From Membranipora membranacea (taxonomy: Eukaryota; Bryozoa; Gymnolaemata; Cheilostomatida; Membraniporidae), in NCBI GenBank assembly GCA_914767715.1, contig OU612068.1, positions 7,750,001-7,814,000 of the forward strand: a stretch of 64,000 nt of DNA, written 5' to 3'. The translations under genes and the position numbers were made by a program. The notes under the pieces are model-generated. The model was not told the origin of the DNA, made no database searches, and was given only the letters and a program-made list of their open reading frames with translations. Each line of letters opens with the position of its first letter. Position 1 is the first letter of the stretch. Positions 11,601 through 26,455 of the stretch are shown in pieces.

Positions 11601-14600
11601 ATTTAGTTTGGCTTGGACAAACAGAAAACATTTGGGTGCCTTAATATAGAACTGCCTCACCGACATTTTACTCAATGAGTTGAGAAAAACATAAAAATTT
11701 GATCATTGTAATGTTTGAATGGCATATTTGGCAGCCTATTATGAAATAGTTGAGCCGTTTACGGCATCATTAGAGCAAATAATAAAACTCTTAGTGATAT
11801 AAAAGTGCTTGATGACTTGCTTAAAACCCCTGTTTGCTAAAATTCGAAGAAATCCGGTCATTCAAAGAAACTTTGATTGATTAAAGTTAAGTCAACAGTA
11901 ATTGAACATGGCAGAACTATTGACTTAGCATTGTTTTGTATACAGATCGAATTGCCTGGCTTATCTCCCACAAACATTTCACAATCTCAACAGACTTGAT
12001 TGTTTAGCGTCATTAAAATCATTAAATTGGACCACATTTCTCAATATTAAAAGTTTAGGATGTTTAGGAATTAGGAAGTTTACACTGATATCCATCTTAT
12101 CAAAGTTTTATGGTTTTAATGTTGTTTGACAGTAAAGTATCTACTCCTGAACATTCCTACATTATTCAGCATATAAATCTAGCGAGTAAAGTAGTAAGCT
12201 ATGGGGGTAAGATACCTTTCAACTACTTCATCAGGAGACAATCTATGTGTAGATAAATCTTTGCCCAGCAAAGCCACGCAAATGATATTTCTTGACTCTG
12301 GGCAGAGTGAAATTTACCTGTAGTGTTTCTGTAGGTTTGCTTCGTTTGCTATCTGGTATGATGAGTTTACTGATAGCGTAGACACCATTATGAGCCACAA
12401 TCTGCTGTGAGTTGTGATCATTTCTTATCAGCTCCGTCAGCGCAGCACAACATGCTGACTTCAGCATACAAACCTATCAATGATTAAATATAAATATTCA
12501 CTAAAAAAAGCCCTTACCCAAAACTGACAACTAAGCTTAGATTGAAATTATGTTCTCCAAATACTTCAATGTTTACCTTTCAATATCATTCTAGGGTATC
12601 TCATCAGGCCGCTACACCCATCGATGATTTTAATGAATTTGCTGTCATTTGTGGAAGACAAACCGGATCTAGTCAACTTAGATGTACATCAACTTAAGTT
12701 TATCTCCATGTTTTTCTAAGAATTTCGACACCACAAAAATCACATTGTGGATCTCAGAATCAGATAAAGTTACTGCATATTATATTTACCTGCTCGATCA
12801 TCTCGGCTGACGCGTGACTGGTGGGTGACAGAGGGTCAGTGGCTGTCACATCGTCAGATGATGGGATAGTGAAGAGAGGATTTGTACGACTACCGAGAGT
12901 AGCTGAGGCCGGAGCTGTCAGGTCCATATCATTACTGTACTTCCTGTCTCTGCAAATTACACCATAGAAGATTCTAAATTTTCCAGAACATTGGCAAAAT
13001 AATGGTCTACAAGGCGTCTTTGTTATCAAACTTATGATAATCAGGGCAATGTTTCAACACAAAAACTCAAAAAATCGTAATTTTGACGCCCAACTGTTTT
13101 GTCTCGATTAAAATCATAGAGTCATCAGAAGGAATAAAATACTTCTTGTCGGGTGGGGGCTGTTAGATAAAGCGCACTAGTTTGGTTTGGGGGGGGCTGA
13201 AATTAGGTAATACAATGAAACTGAATGAAACTAGCACAGAGATTGCGGATATATTACTAACTGCAGAAGATTGATAAGAAGGGGGATAACTCCTGATCGC
13301 CGGAGCTCATCAGAGGTGTCACCGTCTTCAGCCAGCTGTACAATGCACCACATTACGTTACGTAATAACTTCAGGTCACATCCATTCAGTAAGCTGCAAG
13401 CAGATATAATGGGTAATGTAACTCAAGATGGGTGATGTCATAATTCGACTTTCGGGCATAGATTCATTGCTTTTTCCTGTGGCGTCAGTCATATTTTCAT
13501 CAGGAAGAAGTTGAAAACAGCAATTAAGAATGTCCACGCTATTAATCACATGTTGAGTGTCTTGAGTCTATAGAAAAGTTAAAATTGTTGACGTATTTGA
13601 ACGTTTAGGAATTAAAATTAACTTTGGTATTTCCTCTAATCTCATTACAAAGTGACCCTACCCAGCTTAACAGGTAGGATTGAAAGTTGGCTTTCACTGC
13701 ATAAGCAGCTTTTCCTGCCTTCTATTTCACATCCGCAACAAAGTCCAACAAATTTGCATCATCTTGTTTTGTACCTGCTCCATAGTTTGTGCTCAGGCCT
13801 AATTTATGCCTAGGGAGCTATTTATGGCTAAGCCCAGCATGAATTTATAGCAGGTAGCCTTTAATTTCATAACCAAAAATTGATTTCTCACTGCTTTTGT
13901 CTTTTTGTTTAATAATAATTATGGGGAATTATATAATCAATTTCACAAGTTTAATTGCTTGCAGGTGTGAAACATTATTAGGACTTCCTATCTCTTCCAA
14001 TATCTCCTTCATATCAGAGGCTAATGTATGCAATCTCAGACATATATCCGGCCATCTACTGTAGGCAACAAGGCCTTGATATGTTTTGTAAACAGTGCAA
14101 ATTCTTGTACCTACCTTAGTAGAGTAGGAATCCCATCGTAGACCTTCACCATTTCTCGCACTTGCTGATCCCCACACATACATTTGAGCAATTTAGCAGC
14201 ATGTCTGAAAATTATATAACAATATAATATAGGGGCAAAGAATAAGTGGGCACAACTCCACAGCATGATACAGTAGCAGGGTTAACCAATGCCTTGCACT
14301 TCTCGACAAGCTTGTTTGAGATAAGACACCAAAATAAACAGAGCCGGAAGAGTATGACGAGTAAATTGACAAGACCTTTTAATTTCAATCGAAGGAATAG
14401 GCGGAAACATAATTCATGACATAAGTGAGAGAAGCGTGGCTCTATGGCGAGTGGAAACCTTCCGAAGTTATGAAACACAATGCGAATAGGGGAAAAACAG
14501 CCAGTGATACAATGATACAATACCAGTCTGTGCACAATTTCCATTTGTTGTGAAATAAACTTGAATGACCTGCTCTAATATTTTGAAGAGGGCTTTTCCG

Positions 14601-17600
14601 TGTACATTAAATGGGCTTACGGTAACATTCAACAAGGATAAAGACCCAAATCTCTTATTATTAGTGTTAATCATGAGATTCAAAAATATTGTCGGATGCC
14701 CTTCAATAGAATTTCGGCACTTTAGAGCCAATTAAGTCCAGTAATCAATCGGTGACCGTTTTGGCATTTTTACTGATGCCGCAGCATATAATTTTAAATA
14801 AACCTTTTCAAGTTTTGAAAATAACAAAGGGAGCTTAGCTTTGACTATACAATAGAATGCATTTGGAATCTTACAATTCAACTAAATTAACCTTAGAACA
14901 AAAACAAAATGAACACAAAACTGAGAGCACAGTGGTGTTAAACTGTATTGTCTAGATATAAATGGCAGTTTAAGACTCTCTACACTATTGGGTAAAAGTG
15001 TTTAGGTACATGAGCATGTCTCGGGGCTTTTATTCCTCATTGCATACCTTTTAGAATCTAGATCGTAATCCTCTTCCAGCATGGTCATTATTCTTTCCGT
15101 ACAGTTAAGTTCACCTATTAGACTTCTAGCCCTTTCACTGAAACAAAAGATGCAAAAATATGCAGCTTATTCATCAAGCGAAGCAGAGCTCTATTGTAAG
15201 GTTTTTATCGAAGGCAGCAATATCACAATGGGAGAAATTAAGCATTGATTTTGCACATACAGAAAACGTGTCTGCAATCTCGGATGACCAATAGAATACA
15301 ACAAGTAAGGGTGGCGAACATGGCACGCCTCAATTATTGAGCATGACGTTGATGAAATTGGGTTATGCCATACCACACACAGTGCTGCACCAAATCAGAG
15401 AAAAACTGATTCGATCGTATCATGAAAATTATGATTCATAGCTCATGCTGGTCAAAACAAAGTGCATCGATAGGCAGTTTTAATTCAAGAAAGTCGAAAC
15501 ACTTAAATTTGATTTAGATATTTTATTCGGTTTCTGAATGGTTAAGTTCTAAACCATGTAGGCTCAGCGATGTAACTAGTCTCAATCTGGCAAACCTACA
15601 GAGTAACCTAAAACACTCTGACGACCACAAATCAAATGACAGTGATTCAAATGATCACTTCTGCCGAGGTCACCAGATAGATGAGTTTTAAGATTTGATT
15701 TGCCTAATCAAACTGACTAAAATACCTTTGAGCGAGATCATGAAGGGCGTATAGAGCACAGTGTAGCAGGGTGACGTTCCCAGGGGCGGATAGAAGCATC
15801 ACTAGGGATTTATGAGCACCATTTTCAACAATTAGATCTCTGTGAGCCGTCGAGTAACTAGACAACTTCTGGAATATATCTACAAAACAGGAATAAGATG
15901 TGCTATTATTAGAAATAAGTCACAGTAAATGGAGGCACTGCTCTACAGTCTACACCAGCATCATCATTGAGAAATCCTGAGATATTCAAGTTTTTTGAGT
16001 ATAAGGCCATTTCCGTAACGAAAACATGACACAAGTCAGGTTTACTTAGATCAGAGGAACAGGGTCAGGCTAGTGGTGACAGCAAACAATGACAGATCTG
16101 ATGCTGTAAATCCATGTTGTTACCCTTCACACCATTTTAATATCATAAAATTCATCATATTCACACCGAGGTGTTAGAGCCCATTATCGCTCATACTCTG
16201 TAGCCGTACACACGGCAGCTAAGCAGACAATTGTCTTGTTTGCGTTGAAGTTGTGAGAAGCTAGTATTGATCGTAACGTTCTCATGTTTTCAGTTTTGCA
16301 CAAACACAGTCACATAACCATCAATAATAGATAATCACATCCAAAATTCACAACACAAAGAATTCTTTCGTAAGAATATCGAATATTTAGGGGTATCACG
16401 CTTGTATAGGCATACCACTAGCGGCAAATAGCTAACACAGTCCTTTGTTTTTGCTCTTGGCATGTTTGTATGACAGTTGGGTTTTGCCCTTAGATGATGC
16501 GACACAATTTTGACAAATCCGTTTTTTAATCCCAATCGACATTTTAAACCGTTGGCTTGGTTCCCAGAGCAATTCGTGAATGGCACACTATATCTCTTAA
16601 TTGTTTACACGCCATGTTTATATTCAGGTACTTGATGCAGGGAATTCGATGCACTCAAGTTTGAAAAAAATTCAAAAAACCTGTCATACTTAGGATTACT
16701 TTACGTCCATTCTTTTCCAAGAATAACCACGGTCATTGATGTATTGTGATAGAGGATTTGTGAGATAATTACTGACAAATGACCTCTGAATGAAATAGCA
16801 TGCATACAAATCCATCTGGGGCATGCAAACCCAGGAAATCCAATTGTGTCGCATGTTTACTACCTGCATGATATGTTAAACTCATGCCCATTGAGATTAT
16901 GTTTAGATTTCGGCCAGTGTTTGTTATGAAAACTAATGGCCGACTCAATGAACTAAACTTTGATGGTAGTAAATCCCATTACTGGTTGGATACACCCTTT
17001 TCACCAAACTTATTGCACAATTAGATTCATGTCTAGCCGATGGCAGGCCCTGGCTCAAGGATATTATATCAGGCAGTGCAGCGCTGTGACACTCAAATTA
17101 AAGGCTATTTGAATTAAATTCACCTTTGAATAGACTTCCTAATGACAGAAATGATTGAATAAAAATATTGTTTTAATTGAATTTAAATTTCAAGGTACAA
17201 CCATTTTGAGATTTTAAACATTCTGCTGATTCATATCACACATCAAAATATCTATGTCTAAGCCATTGCAAAGTTTAGTTGCAGGTAAAAAAGCCAAGGC
17301 TTTGTAGGCCTGAAACTGCCGGAAAGTTGGCCATATGGGCACGAATAAGCAGTGATAGCCGGTCAGCTGAGCTCATTCTGAGATCTATTGATTGTACATA
17401 CTTGAGATGGATCCTCAGGGCTGGTAAGGTTAGGCCTGGGGATAAATATCACAGAGATAAGGCATGAAGTGTTCAAACTTAAACAGCGGCACGGGTCAAA
17501 GATAAAATAAGTACCTGATAAATTCTGTCTAAAATGTCACGCCGATATTATACATAAGAAATTTAATTTTCAAACTTTTTGATTACAAACTCGATTATGA

Positions 17601-20600
17601 CCTCGCCATAGACTTAGTATATCAAGTATATAGACCTAGCTCTTGAGCATTGAGCTAATAAGGTTTTATATACTTTGCTGCTATAACAGAGTTTGGAATC
17701 TGAAACAAGTCGTTCATGAATTAATAACAAAAGACAAGCTATCGCATTATTGTGTCAAAACCCAAGCTGAAGCTTTTTGAAATTTGATCGCACTTAATTA
17801 TGTTATATCATCTTGTTGTTTTATGAATATTGATATTGTTATTACCGATGATTCTCAAATATAGACACTGTGATGTTTGAATAATAAAATAGGCAGCTCT
17901 GCTCAGCTAGCTGACTGTGACTACAGCAGGCAAGTTGCCCAGTTAGATTCCTTCACGAACTCTAGGTGTCTACAGCTATGTTTGCTAATATTTGCTGAAG
18001 TGTTATTCAGTTTTTTAACCAAGGTTTGGAGTTCTATTGAAACTCAATTTCATACATGAAGTATTGACAAAAGCTAAAAGAGGCTTTGAAATGTAAACAC
18101 ACTTGTTTACATGAATGGCTGACCAAACGAAGTCAGCTTAATGAAAAGTTACGTATTTAAATTTAACTCGATATATAAGTTGATTTTAGTCTTAATCAAA
18201 AATAACCCGGCATCAAAAATTATCCATAGCTTGGCAATCGAGACAGCTATTTCTCGGCTGCTGACCGTAAAGTGCCTTTGTAGCACTCTTAGTGTCAAAA
18301 ATAATAGTCTTCTCTTTTATGACACAGATATCCCATGATGCAATTTCACAAGGGTGAAGCCGACCAAATAATCATTTATGGGAAATTTCCAACATGACCC
18401 TATAATTTGTGTTTTTGTGACACGCAGGACCTCGAAACTATGAGTCATATACTAAGGATTTAACTCACTGGTCATTTCTATGAGAATCTTGTCCATGAAT
18501 GGAGTCTCTCCGTAGGCATGGTAGTTTGTGGTCGACTTCTCCAGAGCAGAGCATAATTTCTTTATAGCCTTCAATTCCACCACAAACTTTTTCTGAAAGG
18601 CGGAGTCCCTCATCAACATCCTCATCACTATCAGGACTCTCAGTATATTCTCAGGTGGAGCCCGCTCCAACCATTCACTATAAAATAGATAAGGAACTCT
18701 GTGTATAAGAGATGAGGTTTCATACTGGGCAGACATGGGCATTTGTGTTTGTTTTATTTTCTCTATTGTAATGTTGAAATCTGTGAGATCTATTTTGCTG
18801 TGTCTAGTTGGAATATTCTCTCTAACATGATTGGCTGCTTAGGTAGACCGAGGAAAGCGGAGAATAAGGTGAATGGTCATCTAGGCTGCCATTAAAACAG
18901 CTGTTGATTGTTAAATTACACAGTGCGTCCCGTCTAAACACTACGTAGAAGTGCACACATGTGGTAACAAAGTGATGATAGCGTTTGAGATTTACCATTC
19001 GATATGGCTTTATTACTATCGTCGCAGGCACTTCTGATAGTAACTGTTACAAAAGACAAGGATTTGATGGAAAATAATTTACAGGTAGAGCGCTTGACAT
19101 GATTGAGTCTGATTAAGTCTCAAGGGCTGACAATTAAGATTGCTAATCTGGTGTGTTATTACAAGTGTTGTAATCTAACGCAGTCAGTCGTCTTCATACC
19201 GAGGCCTTCAGACCCTCCGGTGCTTGACTCCTCAGAGGAAATCTTATCGCTTCAATCGGATTCCTTTGGTCATGAGTGGTGGTGAAATTATTGCTTTGGT
19301 CGATGGTCTGAGTTGCTCTGGTCAGCACAGTGATACTCTATCTTACACTAAACCACTTATGACAGCAAACGTCACAATCCTGTAAAGCATCGAAATTGCA
19401 TGCAAAGGTACAGATGTCCTTGCCGATCGGTCACTAAGTTTTCCCATGTTTCCGCAGACCAGATTCAAAAGCGAAATAATTGCGCTTTGAAGTGTCCAGT
19501 AACAGCATTGAATTCATTGGTTAAGCTGCGAGGCTACAGTTTTGATGACTAACAGGAATCCTCTTTGCCTCCCTGTGGGGAGAGCAGACCAGATACATTA
19601 ACTCTAGTCTGGTCACAGTTAGTGATGAGGTCACCAGCCACCGAGCAGCCACTCAAGCTGTGGGCTGTTTACATCATATCAGGAGATTGATAACTTATTG
19701 TGTAACGCTCACTGTATCAGGAAATACTCACTAAAACCACTAAAAGCCCCCCTACCTAACTTATAATTCCTCTAATAGTGATGACAGGAAGGTTTGCGTT
19801 GAGTGGTCACTGCTGCCCACCTCGTAACCCATAAACACAAACAGATTATCACCTATAAATAAACAATGAGCAGCTAGCTAATGAAATGTTTGAGTTTGAT
19901 TTCCTGCGATAAAACTTTTACTGTGTGTTGTCTGAATGATGCAAAATTGACAGATATTACAGTTGGATGTTGGAGCGCGAGCCTAACATATGGTGTTTGT
20001 GGCAAACATAGAAATCATCGCTCGGCTGAGATAGTGATGTTTGTTTTTGGTTTGCTCGTGATGTATCAGGTCTCTCGGTTGGTGTGCAGACCATGTCTGG
20101 TTGTGCAATAAACGAGCGGTATCTGTAACAATGTCAACTATGAACGTCTCCTATCTTAGAGCTATGAGCTGAAGTATCAGAGTCGAGATAATTGAAAATA
20201 TTTGCTGTTTGCAATCAACAAAATTCTGATCCCACAAATACATCAGTTGGTTTGAAATTTCTTCCAAGAATACCATGATGTAAAAAGTGCAAACAATGCG
20301 CAATGTGTGTAACAAGTTTATCGTAAATATACGGTTGAGATTTTCTCCAAGTGAAGCTAAAAAGTGTGCTGCCAATCTATTGTAGAGGATTGCGGGTCAT
20401 TGTTTTGTTTCTGATATATACATGTATGTACAAACATAAGCGTTAGAAAGCCCATTGACAGCGGTCAACAACTCAAAGTGCTTTACAGGATTCTAATGAT
20501 TTTCATTTTCAAATTCAAATGATTTATACCGAGACAAAGACCCGATGCCGACAGCAACCTATCAATGTATCTTTAGAGTTCACCGCCCATATACCTTGTT

Positions 20601-23600
20601 ATGGTCCTGCGTTTTAAAACATTGGACTTATAACTGTCTTTCGGCGGACTGTTGGCTATAATGATTTTCATATTCTCATTTTTCAAATATCCTGATATTA
20701 CAAGACATAGACCTATATGAAAATACTAATAGCGAAACGTGTGCATTGAGGGTCATGAACTGATGTTTGATAAACGTGTATGTAGATGTAATTTACCGTC
20801 ATGCTTCAGCTTAACTGACCCATGATTCCTACAGAGTTTCTTCAATTCAACAAAAAAATGCTTACACTCAAAAGCTTTTTCAGTGCAGGGCAGCTATGCG
20901 CTCAATTGTAATTCAAAACTCTTTAAAGTTCCAGAGTGTGGAAATCATTACAGATTTCTCTCAAAACAATTCGTCCTGTAATAAGGCAAGGGTATCAAAA
21001 ATCAAACTGAGCTTGTAATTGATTGTTGGGCTGTGAATGGGCATCTAGTTTGTTTACCAAAGCTCAGGTACAATTGCTTTATGGAGAAAAAAAAGCTGAT
21101 TGATTGAACCCAGTATAGCTGCATTTCAATCTAGCCAATATAGCTCCCAACTAATATCAATATAATACAGTTTAGCTCAGCTAATCAGTTGACGCAATGA
21201 ATTAGCGTTGTGATTCGGTAAACTAATGCTATGTTTTGTTTGAAACTAATCGCAGGTCTGGACGCCCAGGAATGATTGGTCTTATGGTGTATTTTTTAGT
21301 GTTCGTAATCAGATGCCTAGTTTGTCTCAAGTGGTTCACTGTTCACAGCAGACAGTTTAATGAAAATATTTCGTCAGAAACTTAATGAATGCCTAATTTT
21401 GACCTAGCTAGCAAGTTTTACCACAAGCCTAACCCATGCTTTTTGATCCCCAAAATCTAATTCATATTCAAAATCAGGGCATGACCAGGCATTGAGGTGA
21501 TGTGAAGCTTTACAAGTGAAGCAAACAGTGAGTACTAAGGATTTCCACCAGGTCAGGAAGATTTCACAGAGACAACAACGTACCCAAACCAAGAGCCAGG
21601 GTAGGGAAGCATCAACATGGATGACGCATGATGAGCGATGATATTAGAGCGATAAAGCACAGATTGATTGCAGACGATGACGAAGAAAAACACGTTCTAA
21701 CCTAGCAACATTTTGGAGTGGTAAACACTGGTATCGCAGCAGATATTATATTATCTCGTACGCGGGTACAGGTGGACAACTTACTCGTTACATAATCTGT
21801 GTTTGACTAGTGCCGAGAAGATCTGTTCAAAGATCTGTGAGTTTGAGGTGGACTGAAAGTTCCTCTCTCCCTCATACTTCTTACTGCAATCAAGAGAGAG
21901 TAAAACAGTTAGATGGCCATGTCATCAGAGGTTAAAAAATGGACCAAAGGCATTAGAATCAGTCAAATTTGGCATTGTAAGAGTTGAAAGTGAATTTTAT
22001 GCTATCTTATTGAAATGTATAAACAAACAAGATTAGCCTCTCCAGCAATAAGATGCAAAGCACTTGAGAGAGGATTCAAGCTTTTTCTTGACACCTCAAC
22101 CCACTCTCAGTTTTGCATGTCAAAAGCTACCCCCTTCAAAATATTGTAATGATTCCATCATTGATACAAAAAGTCAAGTGCAATAGAATGCAATGCTGAC
22201 CATGTAAGAAAAGCCATAGGATAATGATACCCTAGGTTTGTGACTCCAAAGACAAAATATTTCTTGTTTTACTAAATTAGCCCTAAGAATTGAAATAGCG
22301 TTTGAAGCAATTCAACAAAATGTAGAAATGTTTGATCAAAATTGATTGCTATCAAACACTATTATGTTTGAATTACATTTAGATATGTAATGTTAGTATA
22401 CTGTGAAATGCTATCAACACAGCATACACACAATATAATGATCTTGTTTGTCAGCCTTATTCGAGGTAAACAGAATCTTGCTGATTAAGCTTTTACACCG
22501 AGGCAGTCGAAGCACTTTTCAAGCTTTTTTCAGGGTCAGCACTCGGCAATGTTAACAAGTTTGTCCTTGATGGCTTGCCAAAAGAGGTCGAGCAAATTTC
22601 AACCTGATAAAAGTCTGAGTGATAAGCAACATCGATGTTGTCGTCTGGGACAAACCTGAAATCCTCCAATGACAGCGCTTCTGTGCTCTGATGGTGAGAG
22701 CCATGATGCCTCTGTCGGCTCCTACCACTGCCACTCTTTTCTACCTCCGCCTCAAGAGAGGGAAGCTGCTGTTTACTCGGACATACACTTATCAGGTCAA
22801 GAAGCCTCTGTAACTCACTCGGCTCACTGTAATATAACAAAGTGATCATCGATTACTACAAATATTGAGTTTTAATCTCTTCCTCCAGGTCAATGTGAAA
22901 AAGTAAGGAGATGCCGGGCAACGTGTTTAAAATGCTAGGCACCAAGAGCAGAAAAAGACATGACGGGATGAAATCCTGAGCACTTGATTTAGTTTAGGAG
23001 GAGGATAACGAGTAATTAGCTAGTGGGTGGGCAGCGGATGGAACACTTTATCATTTGATTCAATAACAATATAATATACAGTAAGTAAAGAATACATATT
23101 AAAGGGCTTAGGCAGCAAATAGTGCACCATAATGAAGAGCACTTCTCATGCTTGCATGATACTACAAGGAAATCAATGTCTTAATTTCCTTTCAAAACTC
23201 CCAGGATCAATTAAAAGGCTGCAAACAGGAACGAAGTTTCAACGACCCAGGTGAATGAACATGATAGCCTTTACTTTGGCTCGGTCTGTTTGGTATTATG
23301 TGTATCCAAACACTAGAGTTGAGTGATATTGATCCTCAGCCATTTAATTTTAATGAAGCCTCAATGGACTTGTTCATTTTCCGATAACTCATCCGAATGA
23401 GACAGTGATAACTAACTTTGTTATACGTGTCTATACAGGTAGCGTTGTCTGTCTGTTTTTTTACTGGTATTACACAAATTAAAAATTCAGCATGAAAGTG
23501 TACACTTATTGCCTCCAAACTAGGACAGCGCACTTGGGACCAAGCAAAAGTGGTCAGCATGGTGCAATAACTGCTGCCGCGAGATTACTGACACACACAG

Positions 23601-24451
23601 GCAGCATTCCGTGCCGTCTGGCTTCTGAATTATTTACCAGGTAGCCGTGTTTATAAAGTTTTAAAAGGTGAGAAACTCATAGCATCAAACTTGTGAGAGT
23701 TTGTAAAATTGGAAAGATGACCTTAGCCAGGATCTAACGTTAGGGTGCATTCTTTGGGCTATCAGTGAACAATTAGCCTTATTAGTCCTGCACCTCAAGG
23801 CAGCACTAGGAGTGAAAGGCGATTAACAAGCCATGTTAGTTTAACAGGTCTGCAAAGCTGAATAAAACTTTGTCCAAAAAGTTTGACAAGCAGCAATATT
23901 TTTACAAGAGGCTGTTAGATAGCATAGTTAGCGTAGGCTGTATTGTTGAAATTCAATGCTTCAATTTCCAAGACAGCAGCTTAGCATTAGAATGCAAATT
24001 CAGGTGTTGGTTTAAAACAGAACAATATTAACGTTATCACGTATCAAAGCATAAAATATTTTGGGTCCATTACATCTTACTTGAACCGTAAATGTCAATT
24101 TTTTCCAGGATTGCATAACACGACTTGATGCTTTATTTTCTGCAGTTGAATTTTTGCAGGAAATAGTTACCAAGTGACTTTTGTCCTTGTAAAAGTGAAA
24201 AGTTTTCAATCTTGAGGCAATACCTCAGGGTATTGCATTAGTAAATTACAATAGAGCACACTTTATGCCTGACATTCACTCTTTTTTACGGAAGATGACT
24301 AGCCACTACGCAACAAAAATCAAATCAATGTATATCAATAGTTGAAGTAAAGATCTTACCCAGGAGCTTTTGCTGTTGGCATGGCCCTTCGCTGGCGGTA
24401 GTGTGTTGCCTTGAGAACGCCTGGCTAGGCACTTATACAGTAAGTCACCGC
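5699..24451 (-). CDS. NEK10: NIMA-related kinase 10, complete, 21 exons
   Basis: Exons on the minus strand: 24360-24451 (ATG at 24382), 22656-22826, 21785-21883, 18469-18677, 15726-15879, 15048-15137, 14115-14204, 13262-13393, 12790-12949, 12318-12473, 11292-11465, 10836-11009, 10499-10634, 10044-10271, 9716-9791, 9150-9350, 8558-8862, 7948-8115, 7467-7637, 6229-6558 and 5699-5871 (stop at 5699). All phases join, giving 3420 nt or 1139 aa; the human protein is about 1170 aa. An N-terminal armadillo-like helical region (about 100-480) precedes the kinase domain (about 514-780): glycine loop GSGAFGSV near 521, ATP lysine in ALKE at 543, HRDLTPNN at 647, DFGLAK at 667. The catalytic-loop Lys is Thr, as in NEK10 generally. 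A coiled coil follows (about 786-830), then a Ser-rich acidic linker and the conserved tail block RKVRQISDPIQQIL near 987. The family acts in DNA-damage checkpoint signalling and motile cilia. A donor at 25947 may mark an upstream untranslated exon. Confidence 0.97.
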
Positions 24452-26455
24452 CTGTAAACAGATCATCGGCATAGGTAAAATAAAGAGAAGGAGCACTTGC
24501 ACCTTGTTGTCAACATCAGAGCACCTGACAGAATGAGACAGTGCCTGCCTGATTACGTAACAGAAGGTGAAGCTAGTCCTCACACTGCTTGCTCAGCTTG
24601 ATGATAACAATAATTGATTCTATGATATAAAGGAAAATCAATGACATGATCATGCGATATAATCAGGCTACAGATTTTAATTACCTTTTCAGTGGCTAGA
24701 TGAAATCCAATAAATTCCAAAATCCTTAATTGTTTTGTTTCACTGAATCATAACATTATATAGAGTTAGATCAGATTTATAATTGTAGTATTAGGTGGAA
24801 TTGTTCCTCAATTAATCGGCTAATAATGAACTTGCCACTGTTACACAGGTCAGCACACAACAAGTAATGGTAGCTTTACTCTAACATATGTCGTAGCTAT
24901 AATTATCAGCTTGGAGTGAGGTGCGAAAGTGTGGCAGTGAAGGCAATGCTCAACATAATCCTACCCATTGACCTAATCAAGAAGGTATTCAATGATAAAT
25001 CATATTATCAGCAGAGCCAAGTATGTATCCATATATGACATCAGGAAAAATCAACCTTCATCTGTTCGCTCTCAGAAGTGTGCCATTATTTACAATCCAC
25101 AGAATTACAAGATATGGTAAATAATTGAAAACCAGCACTTGATAAGAAGAGCAGGAGAGTTTATTTCAAGCTCTATAAATTCTGTGGCGGATTATTTAAA
25201 TTTCAATAATTGTATCAACCAATTAATAGGCATTCAATCCTTGGTAAGGGACACATGATTTTGACAGGCTGTATGTATATTAGTATATCATATGATAAGC
25301 AATATTGGCCTTTGATGTTGATGTCAGCGCTCACTATGCTTCTTATCATATGTTAATATTTATATAAAATTACAAAATTAACTTTTATTTTCTTATCCCT
25401 GCCCGCCTGCCAGGTATACTACATTTACATTAATTATTTTTGGGCAAATCTATCATATGATTGCAATAGTGTTTTATCCTCTTATTGCCAGCCCGACGAA
25501 ATATCAGATCCTGTGATCAAAGAAAGTTAACGCCTTTCTATTCCCCATGAAATGGGTAGTTAGAAAGTAATGGCAGTAACTGATATGAATTTTTTAAATG
25601 CGTTTTCGTCTATTGTTTTTACAGTTTCCCAACCCTCACTTGCAATACGACACACATATCAATCATACATTTATTTATGTAATTATTATTATAGTCATTA
25701 TACACTGCAGATCTAACATACACATACACAAACATACATACACACAGTAGGCAGCCTTATAGCAGAACTGATTATCCATACCATAAAAGGTTCAAACTTT
25801 TTAAAGATAATACAAAAATTTGGAATCAAGTTAATAGTGATATATAATCACAGGGATTAATATTCCTCCTTAGTTAGTTTATTATAAAGAGAGAAGAGAG
25901 TAGTAGATATGTATTGTATGTATGTGTTTAGAGAGAAAAAAACTCACCTCATGCAGATTTCAAGAGTTTGAACTTCAAGGGAAACACTAGAACCTGAATC
26001 TGCAAGCCCCCTTTAACATACTGACTGTATTTCCACAGCTCTGCCAGACATGCACAAATCAAACAATCGAGTTAATACCCATTGATTACTTCATTGTTTA
26101 GCTCATGAGAAATTTGAATGAAACTTTTGTGTTGCTTAGCACAATGTAATCTCTCATACCCGCGTCATGACGTTTTATGAAACTAACCAATGAAACATAA
26201 TTACACATATTGGAAAGTACCACTCTCTGCTTGTGGAGGACAAAAAATTGAACCCTAGCTTCATTAGAAACAGATCACAAAAACATCAATTTTAAATTCC
26301 TCTAGATTTGAGACATCGGAGAGACAATAGGCTTACTGGTAAACCTGGTTTGATCTGGAGATGTTTGACTAATAAATACAAGACATTCAACTAAACCTGC
26401 TTTCATCTTGTCAACTGATTTGTTCCCTGAGTTACAATTATTTTCCTTATAAAGA
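24452..26455. other. Divergent intergenic interval, NEK10 to RING gene
   Basis: About 2 kb separates the first coding exon of NEK10 (-) from the first coding exon of the RING protein (+). A minus-strand donor (GAG|GTGAGT, exon low end 25948) and an acceptor beside 24451 suggest an untranslated NEK10 first exon near 25950-26030. If so, the two promoters lie within a few hundred bases of each other. A CA/TA-rich simple-sequence patch lies at about 25717-25748. No other gene was seen. Confidence 0.4.

Noticed and set aside
13258-13261. Alternative donor GTAATA for NEK10 exon 8
   Set aside because: It would leave the wrong phase and a stop in the next exon; GTTAGT four bases earlier keeps the frame.
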